Notes under the pieces: generated by a model
What the model saw: the letters and a program-made list of their open reading frames with translations, nothing else
Database searches by the model: none
Told to the model about the DNA's origin: nothing
Source of the DNA: Simplicillium sp. C3G150-2
Taxonomy: Eukaryota > Ascomycota > Sordariomycetes > Hypocreales > Cordycipitaceae
Length of the DNA stretch: 64,000 bases
Assembly: GCA_022702485.1 (NCBI GenBank)
Contig: JAJIYY010000003.1
Coordinates: 1,133,501-1,197,500, forward strand
Direction of reading: 5' to 3'
Translations under genes and position numbers: made by a program
In this document: positions 23,868 through 34,722 of the stretch, piece after piece
How the letters are laid out: each line of letters begins with the position of its first letter
Position numbering within the stretch: position 1 is the stretch's first letter

Positions 23868-26409
23868 GACTGCAAGTGGCCAAATCCGATTTCAAATATA
23901 ACGTACAAGGGGAGGATTCTCAGGGATTGCGTGTTCCGAATCGAAAATTAGACAGGTGCGAAGGGCAATGCCGAAACGGCGATACGGCGTAGAGCGGATA
24001 AGAATTTAGGTCTCATCGAGACTAAGCCAGAACCTGTCGTAGACTGTGTACATAAGCATAGGGCCGAATTGGCATCGATTATTTTGGAGTTTTTGTTTTT
24101 GTTTTAGCTTCTTTTGTTATTCTTACTTTTATAGCGGAGAACGGAGTTTGTCTCAAGAATATTAGAATTATACCTCGAATCTTAGAATGCTAGCATCGGA
24201 CACGGTGATAAAAAGTGATGCCGTGGTTGACATGGCTAACGTTGTTGTCAATGCTTCATGTCTCTCCGCTGTCCGAGACGATGTTCCGAGGCGAACTGCT
24301 CATTTCGCATTGTTCAAGGCATGGCGTGGGATTCCTTTTTAGCGCAATCTTGAGACTGGGCAGGGCGATGAAACAAGCCCTGTAGCCACGCTGATGGCAT
24401 TTCTCCAACTCTCTTTTGCCAGCGGCATTGCCGTGGGGGGTGTGCGTGCGCCCTGTAGTGGGCGGGCTGGTGAGAAAAGTACATGTGAGGTAAGGTAAGG
24501 TAAGCCAAAGATGGGAAGAATGGGCCAGCAGGGGTGTTTAGCCACGCACTAGGCTGGTAAATGCACCGTGACGAAGAGAAGTTCCGGCCAAGTTCGGCGG
24601 TGACAACAGCCAGACGAAGGAGTCAAGTCTGGGGTAACCAAGGGGGTTTCGGCTACAGCAGTGCACAAACGAGAACATCCAGACAGGCGGGCGTGAGATG
24701 AGATGCAGCCCTTTGTCATCAAGACTGTGGTCGATCACGCGCGAGGCCACTGTGCCATCTCGGAGGAAAGGAAGCGGCCCAGAGACTATATTGCGATGGC
24801 TGTTATATCACATCCCTGGATGGAACGATGCCTTGGAAGCTTCGTTGCGTTCTACTGTAGCCTCTTCGTGACATTGGATGGAGAGGAGGCACCTACGGCA
24901 GCCAAAAAACCTGGGGGTGTTTGCTGGTTGGGTTACGCTGGCTGGGAGGCTGCTGCACGAGTAATGGGGCAGCCGGGACGGGATGGATACAGCAACCGAA
25001 GGCCAAGGAAAATGGAAACAGGACAGGGCATGGGCCACGCCCCAACATGGGCCCCTAGCGAATTACAGTGCTCCGTACGGAGTAATTAGAGTACATGTAC
25101 AGTGCATCCCAAGCCCAGATTACGCTCTCTGCCCACTAAAATAACAATAAGATCCTGCACGAACAGATTGTTCGTCAACAGACGCTGCTGCTGCATGTGC
25201 AAGTCGTAGAGGGATGGCGGTGTCAAGGGGTGTGTGGTTTGTAAAAAAAAAAAAAAAAAAAAAAAAGAGTTAAAAATGTTGGCATGGAAGAGACTCAAGA
25301 CCGTGAGCGTAGAGAGCATAACGTTATTTTAATTCTTCTTTCAAATGGTTGACTCGTTAACCCAGCCTGCCTGTTATGTTTCCTCCAAAGACCACCACCG
25401 ACGGAGGCGCCACATAATTCAATCTAATCACCGTTTGTCCGAAGCTGGCGCCAATTAATTGGTTCGGGGGGTGGCAAGCTGAGAGGGACCGGACTCGGTC
25501 GAATGATAAGTAAGGTCTGGTGATGAAGCCATTTGCTCTTGATTGCAGCTCGACGTTGCTATCTTGTTCCGCATCGTAAAATTATCTGCGGGAAGTCTTG
25601 CCTTGTTCAGAAGGTCGATAGCCAGATTGACAGAAAGGGTCGATCACTAGCAGCGTTTCCAGGCATGGGCATAGTCATGGGCGTGGAGTGGGTGGCGTGG
25701 TGGTGTGTGGCCAGCAAGGGGTTAGGGATGGGGGATGGGAGATGGGGGGGGGGACCACTAAGCCTCTATTCTCACCAAAAGGGTCTCTGCTCTGTTCCAG
25801 ATTACACTTGGAGCTGTGCCAGTAATCAGTCCTGTCCTGCCGTCCCATCCCCATTGACTCTCTTCACATTACGGGGGGCACAAGACCTGCCCCAAGTGGG
25901 CTGCTGAAGACGATTCTAGTGGTGTCGGCTCAGTGGCTTAAGCATCTGCTGCCGCCGCTATCATTGGCCTGTGCCAGGGCCGACTGACTTTGTGACTGCT
26001 GGCGGGGGGCCTGCAGGCCTAGTACATATACCCAAACCCCACACGGCGTGGCCTGTAGTGTGCACATTTGGGCTCCTCCACAATCTTCTTTTCTGCACCG
26101 CACTGCAACTCAACGCACCGGTCGTCGGCACTGCGCTGACCCTGCCTTTGGAGTACTTTTGCGTTTTCACTTGCAAACTTGTCCATTCCCTGCTGCGACT
26201 GTTCCTCAACCGCATTCCATTGTCCAACGCTTTCTCTCCGACGACCTCTCATCGTCGCCTTGCATCGACATCCATTTCCACAACGTCGGCAAAATATTGC
26301 GCCCGCTTGCCCCTTGCCCATATTTTTAAATTTCCCTCTCGATTTCACCTCGTCCGCCCGTAGCGGTTCGATGCGGTGCTGACGGCGGGGAGAGGCTGGA
26401 CACATCGCC
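23868..26409. other. Intergenic: dac1 3' flank and ron1 promoter, 2.5 kb
   Basis: Holds the dac1 3' region and a long region upstream of the Ndt80-like gene. Visible: a (GGTAA)-type tract near 24488-24505, an uninterrupted A24 run at 25243-25266, a G9 run near 25746-25754 and a C/T-rich leader from about 26040 on. A minimal upstream ORF (ATG CGG TGC TGA) sits at 26371-26382, 27 nt before the ron1 start. No other gene is seen. Confidence 0.5.
25243..25266. repeat. A24 homopolymer
   Basis: An uninterrupted run of 24 adenines between dac1 and ron1. Likely length-variable and prone to sequencing error. Confidence 0.85.
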
Positions 26410-28217
26410 ATGGCTGCCTTCAACTCCATGCCCGCAATGTCGGCGGCACCAAACGATGCCATGACAATGAATCACACCAATGGACAACCTCACATGGAGA
26501 TGGGGAGTTTTGATCAAGATCTCGGCTTTGACGAGACCCTGATGTACGTTCAGCTCTTCATCACGCAACGGCCGAGGCTCGAAATTGTCTCCGGACATTC
26601 TACCTCGCGCTCGGTGCAACTCTGCGCATCCAGCTAACCAATTCCTTTTTCATCAACAGTGACACCGGAAACCTTCCTGCACTTCCCTTCACGCCTGCTT
26701 ACGACTTTGAAAACTTCGCGACCACCTTTGAAGATCCCTTTTCCTATTCTACTGCACGCCATTTCGAGCCTGTACAAAACCAAGATGCCATGAACGAAGA
26801 ATCCTCACCGCAGGAGCTAGACAACAAGCTCCTCGGCTTCTCTGATACCATGATGAGCGCTACCGTCATGGATGACTCTGCAAAATTTGCTGATATGAAT
26901 ATGAGCGCCGAACTGTACGGAATGTTCTTTGTCGCTGAAGATGTCTTTGGCGGGGAGACAACGGGGAGACCTCTTGAGCTGACGTGCTATCGCCGTAATC
27001 TGTGGCAATGCTCCGGCCAAATCACATTACCCCGGACGGTATCAACCGCCATTGATGACCAGGGCCGCCAAGTCGCTATATCCGAGCTTTCAGCATCCAT
27101 ATCGGCCATGGAGTCTATCGAGGGCAAGGCAACAGAAATAATCTCCATTCCCTGGAAAAGCTCAAATCCACAGGCAGGTGAGGAAAACAAAGTAGCAACC
27201 AGCCCGCCTTCCATCAACCTGGATCTGTCTAGCGGCCAAGAACTTGACGCCAATCGAGTCTCACTCGCAGTCTCCTGGAAGAGATTGCAGTTCAAACATG
27301 CCACAGCAAACAATGGCCGTCGCAAGGGATTGCAGCAGCACTACGTAGTGCAGATCACTCTCACCGGCAAGTCAAAGAGTGGCGAAACCATCAAGATAGC
27401 CGAGATTCAGTCAGGACCCGTCATAGTGCGTGGCCGCAGCCCCCGAAACTTTGACAGCCGCAAAGATGTTCCACTCAACAGCGATAAGAGACTGGAGAGG
27501 AAGAACACAATGAGCTCGGATAATGGCACGCTCAAGCAAGAGCGCGAGAACCTGCAAGCCACAATGCAGAGATATCAATCCATGTCTGGCGCCAGTGTCC
27601 ATGTAAGGCTTGACAACTCAAAATGCAGAAAGCCTATGGCAATGCTAACCAAGGGACAGAATCCACAAGATTGGTCGACACCACAGCCCCTAACACAGGC
27701 AAACCAGAGCCCACACCCAGCAAAGAGACTAGCAATGTCGCCAACTGTAAATAAACCACCCGTGCCTGCTTGGAACGGAGACCCAAGCCAAGTGTCCAAG
27801 ATTGCGTTGCCTACCGGCAGCTCAGTCCACCGAGGTTCGGTATCACGCCAAAATACGGGAGCGCCGATCAATCTATCACTATCAGAAGATGAGCGGAGTC
27901 CCAACCGATCGAGTTCTGAGCTGCAAAGCCCACAACTCGGCAAGGCACACCCAGCAGTTGGCCAAAACACAGCGAGCAGCCCAGCTGAGGAAAGCGAGGC
28001 CTTATACGAATACTTCCCACTCAGTGTTGACGATTGGTAAGTCAAATGGCATCGCAAAAACGTTAACAGAGAACACAGGGACTAACATGATCGTGACAGG
28101 ATGCCTCCTGTAGATGCAGTCTATCGTCCACATGTCGTCCACCACACTCTGGTCCCTCCAGAATTCAAAGCGCAGCAAACGCAGAACAAAGCGAAGCGAT
28201 ACTTTGCCGCCGACTAA
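26410..28217 (+). CDS. ron1: Ndt80-like transcription factor, candidate GlcNAc regulator (RON1 type)
   Basis: Three exons: 26410-26543, 26660-28036, 28100-28217; 542 residues starting MAAFNSMPAMSAAPN. Residues about 130-310 form the Ndt80/PhoG DNA-binding domain: YGMFFVAEDVFGG, LELTCYRRNLWQCSGQITLP, VSLAVSWKRLQFKHATANNG, HYVVQITLTGKSKSGE and the closing VIVRGRSPRNFDSRKDVP. The rest is Ser/Pro/Gln-rich and probably disordered, except for a compact C-terminus, DDWMPPVDAVYRPHVVHHT through KAKRYFAAD, that spans the last splice. In Trichoderma reesei an Ndt80-like factor (RON1) inside the same cluster is reported to control GlcNAc catabolic genes; orthology here is inferred from domain and position. 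The C-terminal block conserved across the last intron supports the gene model. It converges with dam1. A three-codon upstream ORF lies at 26371-26382. Confidence 0.92.
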
Positions 28218-28791
28218 ATCCGGATACAATCGCGTTTTACCGACTAAAAATGACGACCCTACACATCTGTATGAATTGTGTGCCTTGTATCAATATCAGC
28301 TTTTCTCGGCCCTGGACATTTCGGCAACAGGCTACTTGCTCTCTGTTTGGAGAGATACATATATCCGTTTTCTCAACTGCACGACTGGCTTTTACTTCTG
28401 AGAGTTTGGATTCTTTTCACAACCTTTTTTTTATACCCAATGGGAAACAATATTTCGCGTTTTTACTCTTTGCTGGTAGTATCATTCACTTTTAGGATAG
28501 GGAGGCGGTGTTAGCGACTTCAAAAAGAATTACAATCGTTTACTACATCACATGGAGCCATTGGTGAAATTGATATTGAAAGTTGAATTTTGTTTTATCC
28601 TCATATAAAATAGCAAAGACTGATCCAAAAAACGCATAAGAAGTCATGAAAACACCCGAGGGAAGTCCAATCTAACAAAGGGCTAAAAAAAAAGAAACCA
28701 AGCAACGTTTAAGGCTCAAGGATGCCACTGGCCGGGATGACGTTGTTGCTATTTAGCTCTGTTGTCCCAGCTTTCGACGCCAATCACAACC
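28218..28791. other. Convergent 3' regions of ron1 and dam1
   Basis: A 574-nt stretch between two convergent genes. It is AT-rich, with TTTTTTTTATACCC near 28426 and an A9 run near 28686, and is best explained as the two 3' untranslated regions and their processing signals. Confidence 0.5.
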
Positions 28792-30028
28792 TTAAGCATT
28801 GACAGCGTTGGCTTGGCGAGCAGCCTGCTGGTCAGGGTTGGGAGTCAATCTTGTAGTCAAGCCAGCTCCGGGAATGCGCGAGCCCATGCGGTCGGGGATG
28901 AGATCAGGAGAGACGGAGCGGATGGGGTACTCGGTGGCGGGAGTGGCGCGGAGGAGACGAGAGGTGGTGGGCTGAGGAGCGTGGATGGTGGGAGAAGAGA
29001 CGTCGTCAATTCTGGTCTGGGGGACGGGGCCGTTGCCGGTGCGGACCTTCGACGGGAGGATTTGCTCGAAGCCAGCGTCGAGGGCGACCTTTTCGATACT
29101 CTTGAAGTACTGTAGAGAAGTTGTTAGTCTGGTTCAGCAGTATAGCAGAAAGAGAGATGCCAAGGCATCTGGGTTGAGCGTACCTTGACGGTCTTGACCT
29201 GAAGCTCAAGAGTAGCATCCTCATCGACGACGATCATGGGATGAGGGTGAAGCTGGAGGGAGGACAGAGTCCACATGTGGTTGACTCCCTGCTCAATGCA
29301 GCGCTGGAGAGCGAGAGACTTGCGCTGTCCAAGAATGATGACAACAACCTCACGAGCCTCGAGAACGGTCTGGACACCGACGGTGAGAGCCATGCGGGGC
29401 ACCTTGTTGATATCGTTGTCGAAGAAACGAGAGTTGGCAAGAATGGTGTCGTAGGCGAGGGTCTTGACACGGGTGCGGCTGGCCAAGCTGGAGCCGGGCT
29501 CGTTGAAGGCAATGTGGCCATCCTCACCAATACCGGCGAGGAAAAGGTCAATACCACCGGAAGCCTTGATGGCGTCTTCATAGGCAACACACTCGGCCTC
29601 GAGGTTGGGGGCATTGCCATCAAGGATGTGGACATTGGAAGGGTGGACGTTTACATGAGAGAAGAAGTTCTTCCACATGAAAGAGTGGTAAGACTCGCTG
29701 TGGTCGCGAGGGATACCGACGTACTCGTCCATGTTGAATGTGATGACATTTTCAAAGGAGACCTATATGAGAAAACGACAAGGCGAATTGGTTAGCTATG
29801 TTCTGCAGCTTGCCTTTTGAAAGACGGAGATGGTGCGGAGCAGCTTACCTCGCCAGCCTTGAACCTTTCGACGAGAGCGCGGTAGACACCGAGAGGGCTA
29901 GATCCCGTAGGCAGACCAAGGACAAATTTGTTCTGAGGAGTAGGGTTGAAAGCCTTGATGCGGTCGATGATGTAGTTGGCGACATAGGAGCTCGCCGCGT
30001 TGGCGTCGTCGCGAATAATCAATCTCAT
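28792..30028 (-). CDS. dam1: Glucosamine-6-phosphate deaminase with C-terminal extension
   Basis: Three exons: 29849-30028, 29184-29762, 28792-29109; 358 residues, start MRLIIRDDANAASS. It converts glucosamine-6-phosphate to fructose-6-phosphate and ammonia, the last step of GlcNAc catabolism. The first two exons (residues 1-253) cover the whole NagB catalytic domain: LGLPTGSSPLGVY, FNMDEYVGIPRDHSESYHSF with D72, and GIGEDGHIAFNEPGSS with D141, H143 and E148, at the same numbers as in Escherichia coli NagB. Exon 3 adds about 105 residues: a conserved YFKSIEKVALDAGFEQ start, then a Pro/Thr/Ser/Arg-rich tail. Bacterial enzymes are about 266 residues, so the tail is an extension. Divergent from hxk3 across 4.7 kb and convergent with ron1. 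Confidence 0.95.
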
Positions 30029-30808
30029 GATGACGTCGGTTGCCTTTCTTTGGTGGGAGCTGCTGGTGTGTTTTAGGGAGCAAGAAGTCTAGGGATGCCA
30101 CAAGTGGAACAGATATTATGAGGCGAAGAGAGAGTCGAGGGTCTAGGGGAAGAGGAAGAAGTGAAGAGTGTGCAAAAAGAAAAAGAAAAAAAAAAGGATA
30201 AAGAGACTTGCAAGAGGTGAAACTCTAAAGGGTCGTGAATTAAGTTTTTTTTTGGAGAGGAGAGCCAGGGAATTTGGGGTCAGCGCGAGGTGGGCTTGGG
30301 AAAGTCAGAGTGGCGGCCGGCGGTACCAGAGTAGGAAGCAGCGCTTTTAGTGACGCCCGTCGGTCACTACAACTACGGCAAGGCAGCAAAAGTAAAAATA
30401 ATCACTAAAAAGTAAAGCTAATCTAGCAGGGCCAATGTGCCGTGCAGCAAGTGAGTGCTACAAGACCCGGTAATTCCAGGTGCAGCTCTACCAGTGGCCG
30501 CGTTGAGTGGTGTCAGACGGTCGAGGGGACCCGGGAAAAGTTGGGGAAGTCTGGCGAAAGCGGACCGCCACTGGCAGCGCCAGAATAATTATTTAGTTGA
30601 GCTCCGGCGTAGATGGCCGGCGGGGAGTTGGGAGGGGGGACGACATCAAAGGAAAGAGGATGGTGCACTGTTGCAACATAGAGTGGGCACTCTTTGGGGC
30701 ATACTACCATGCAAGCACCACTGAACCACCAGCTTACTCGCGCTGTCACTGCTGTAATATTATTACCAGCGGCGACACGATGAGGCTCGCTCCAGTTGGA
30801 GAAGTGCA

Positions 30809-30837
30809 CCCCCCCCCCCCCCCCCCCCAAAAAAAAA
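30809..30837. repeat. C20A9 homopolymer pair
   Basis: Twenty cytosines followed directly by nine adenines, in the dam1/hxk3 divergent region. Long C runs are uncommon in fungal DNA and error-prone in assemblies, so the exact length may not be reliable. Confidence 0.85.
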
Positions 30838-31495
30838 GGCGTGGGCAGTGGGGCGGTCAAAAAGGTGAAGGCGAAGCATGTAACAGCCAAATAGTGGGAA
30901 TTCTGGCTTGCTGCCGTGCAGTAATGCGCGACTGTGAGTGGTGGTGCGGGCTGGACGAGGTGTTAGTGGCCGAGGGGGGCCCCGGATGGAACGTCACTGC
31001 CCAATTTCTGGCTGTCCACGCCAGCAAGCAGCCAGTGTCGCTAATTACCACAGGAATTATTACTATTACAAAAATAAAATAAAAAAAGACTGGGGGTCGC
31101 CGGGGATCCGGTACGTCAAATAACGTCGACGGTTGCATCTGCAGGCGCACGTATTATCACGTACTATCGATATTAAATTTATATTCTTATTATTATTCTT
31201 CTGCTTCGGTAGCCTCAATTCTGGAGCTTCCAGAGACGCTAGGCTCTTTTCTGGTTACAATCTGCTGGCTCTTGTCCCTTCTCGAAACGCCTCCGGCCGA
31301 GTTCACCGGACTTGTGAAGCCTTCTCCTTCGTGGAAAATCCACTCTGAATTATCCCGTCGCCATTATTCCCACCCATGCACCTCCGTTGTTACAATCTTG
31401 GCAATCATCACTCAGCCTGGTCTGTCACCCTATGCTGGACCATTAATGTTAAAATCCATCTTTATTTTGGCTACTCTGCATGTACCTGTTTCGTA

Positions 31496-31525
31496 TTTTA
31501 TTTTATTTTATTTTATTTTATTTTA
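31496..31525. repeat. (TTTTA)6 pentanucleotide array
   Basis: Six perfect tandem TTTTA units within the dam1/hxk3 divergent region, flanked by one imperfect unit on the right. Confidence 0.9.
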
Positions 31526-34500
31526 TTTCATGGTTTATGTCTCTCATGCCAGATGGACAGGCGGAGCCCATACCTTTCCCATACTCTTCCGTGTGCATTC
31601 CGGCGGCGCTTGGTAACACGGCAAGACTGCCCGTTGGTGCATCTTACCGCGAGGCGGCAATGTTTCAATGGATCTCATCTGAGGTGATTGCATTGGCAAA
31701 TTGCCAACAAATCGAACAAAAGAGCCTCATCTAGAGTGCACGTAACGTGGCCCATTGCTTGATGCCCGTGGAATCCTCACCGTCCCGCCCACGGCTTGCT
31801 TCTCGGTCAATTGGCTCGTAACATTTGCAGCGGTGGCCATGATCAGCTAGATGAGAGCTCTCATTGGACAACGATCCAGGATCCCTCGTTGGAAACGTGT
31901 TATCCGCCCTGAGACATGCACGCAACATGAAAAGGCACTGCTACAGAGGCAAAAAGAATTTTTTAAAGGTGAATCAGAGACGGCAGTCACTCTGTAACGC
32001 TGCAAGTTTCCAATCTGGGCATCTGCTGGATGCAAATCTAGTCGAGTGCCAATAATAGCAGTCGCGGTGCAAATTGGGCCGAATTACACGACTTGACCAG
32101 AACACGAGCTGACCTTTGAATCCCAATGGACTGCTGCTCTCATTCATTATTATGCATTGCACCGAGCGCGGTCGCTGAATGCGACGGTTAACCAAACGGG
32201 ACGTGTCCGTACTGCCGTCTGTCCTATCAGATGCCGTTCCGTAACAGCGTCAGACTTTAGGGCGGACAACAAGACACTAAATACATCCTGGCATGGCAAA
32301 TTGACGGTGGTTTGCGGTGTTATGCAAGCTTATACATGCCTCATTTGACCGTACGAAGACGATCATTCTCGTTATTATTAACACCATCCGTTCTAGGTAA
32401 GACGGGACGGGATGTATGTAAGAGGAACGTTGATGACAGCAGGTAATCAGAGCCACGAAGGATCAAGCTAAAGACACATCAGAAGACCGCGCGAAGGCGA
32501 GACCAAAAAAAAGTCACCGCCTGAGGAGGAGTTGGTCACGCTGGCCAGGATCTCGATTGTCATGGCGTCCTGTGAGACTCGAGACAAAGGAAATAATCAA
32601 CATTGACAACAATGTCCTCCTAGGTACTGTACATAGCCACGGCTGAGCGCTGTAGATCTGTCTCGCAGCCACTGGGCTAATGACAACCACATCCCGTCGT
32701 GTCCAAGGAACAGCCAATTCAAAGACGAAAGCCTTACAAGCCCCCACGTAGCAGTAAAAAAGATGCAGACACCAGGCACCATCCAGCCACTGGGCATCAG
32801 GACACACAGCCAGCCGCAACGCCTCAGCGCGCCAGTAGGAACGCATGCAAGCGATATTATTGTCAGCGCCTCCAGGGAAGTGAACGCCATGTCCGCGCTG
32901 GGCCGTCCCACTGTGTACGTGCTAGCCATGCTAACGAAGCTAACCCAGGCTCATGCTGGGAATGACTGACCCGCTTGCTGGGCAAATGTCCGGCCTCTGG
33001 AAGCACCATCGAAGCTTGCGCGCGCCACTGGACGAGCCCCATCGCAACGTTACAACATCGACCACCAGACCACACAAGTCAAGGCTTTTTTTTCCTCCTC
33101 TCCGTCGTGTCTTTGGCTTGGTGCAGGCAGCTGGTGAGCGATGATGTGACCCCAGCGACAGTGGGTATCATGGTGCGCTTTGCTGTTGCCGCAGCGGATC
33201 TCTGGGCCAAATTGGATACGATAGCGTGTGTGTTCCTGCTGGTGGGTGATGCTACTAGGCAGATGTGAAGCAGCAATGATTCAAGCGATTTAGATTAAAA
33301 TTTAATAGACACAGCGCAAATGGGTGGGAGTCCCAGAAATGGAGCACGCTGTGGAAGACGTCCAGCGCGGCTACAACGTATACAGAGGATGGCGGGATAA
33401 AATGAAAAGTTTACACATCAATCTCCATTGAGAGGACAACGGAGATGAAGGGCAAGGGGAACCATTGATGAGGCTTAACGTGTTATTCGGCTGTCGTCGT
33501 CAGTTCTGGTGGTTGGCACCATCCAAATCCATGGGCGTGCCATGGGCCTGGGTTGGCTGGGTCAAGCGCGGAAAGGTACCTCAGCGTCGCTGCATGTGGC
33601 CACGTTAGCGTCTGTACCCAATCCATGCAACGCCCCCGGCTGCGCTGCCTGGCGTCGGCCGTACTGGAGCTGGTCCCCTACAGGATTTGATTGTTGTTAC
33701 TGCACTGCGTAATAGGGCGACTCCCCCCACGAAAGCGACGTGCGAGGCAGGGAAAAAAGCGAGGGAAAATTAAAAAAACCTCTTCCTATTTTTGCACCCG
33801 GGAAAACGAGAAAAGACCCCATGTATCTACCTATTTCCCACTTTACTGGAGTCATTTTCATAGCCCATCCAGCAACCTGCTGCTGTCCTGGTGCTACCTG
33901 CGCGTTTCTTCCTCGCTCGACTCCTTTGCGCCAGGCGACCGTTACCGTCCATCAGACCATCAGACGCACACACACACCATCCCACCCCCCCTGTAACCTC
34001 AAGTGCAGAAAATCACCTCTCGTCCCAACCCCGGCCCGGGCGTGTACCTGTCCACTCACCCATCTGGGGAATTGCATCTTGCATTAACCTTTTCCCACTT
34101 GGCCTATTATTCCTTGATTCCCTTTTTTATTTATTTTATTATTAGTTCCTCTTTTTCTCACCGTCCAACGAAGAATTTGGCCGAGTGAATCCTTCAATAC
34201 CACCTTTCCCAGCTACCCTTCCATCGTCTCACAACCCTTTCCTCTTCCTTTGATTCGCGCTCCGTCTTCCCTACCTAATCCCAAGGTTTCATTGAACCAT
34301 CTTCGGCCCTACCGCACCGTACCTTTTTTTTTCTTCCAACCTTACTTTTTTGGGCTCTTTCTTCCGTTGCTACACGCCCTGGTCACCTAATCTCTGTCCA
34401 CCTAGCAAAAACGGTACTGCAATTGGCTGTCGGGTGCTAGCATTGCATACGGACACACTCTCCTTCTCGCTCCCGCACTCACACCACGCCCACACCCAGT

Positions 34501-34722
34501 TTGCATCTTACCATCGACTACCTCCCCTTGGTCCTTGACGTTACCACATGCCTCGGGCCGTTTGACTATTTTGGTCTGGGCATCGTATTATTCCGTCGAC
34601 TAGTCATCGCTCCAGGATCTGATCGACCAATCCACCCACCACATCACACCTTCCAGACATTCATATATCACGTTGGCCCACCGCCAACGTTTTTAGATTT
34701 GTCCCCTTCTTCCTTCAATGTT

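Larger units (their letters stand above)
30029..34722. promoter_or_regulatory. Long divergent region between dam1 and hxk3
   Basis: 4.7 kb separate the start codons of two divergent cluster genes. No conserved frame is seen in it; the small overlapping frames near 32514-32929 and 33700-34000 lack motifs. It holds a C20A9 tract at 30809-30837, a (TTTTA)6 array at 31496-31525 and, from about 33700 to the hxk3 start, a pyrimidine-rich sequence that looks like a long leader. Short upstream ORFs precede hxk3 at 34548-34565 and 34718-34747. Such length suggests either complex regulation or an unrecognised non-coding transcript. Confidence 0.5.

Noticed and set aside
32514..32929. Two overlapping 110-codon minus-strand frames in the dam1/hxk3 space
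   Set aside because: They overlap in different frames, have no domain signal and no plausible leader or splice sites.
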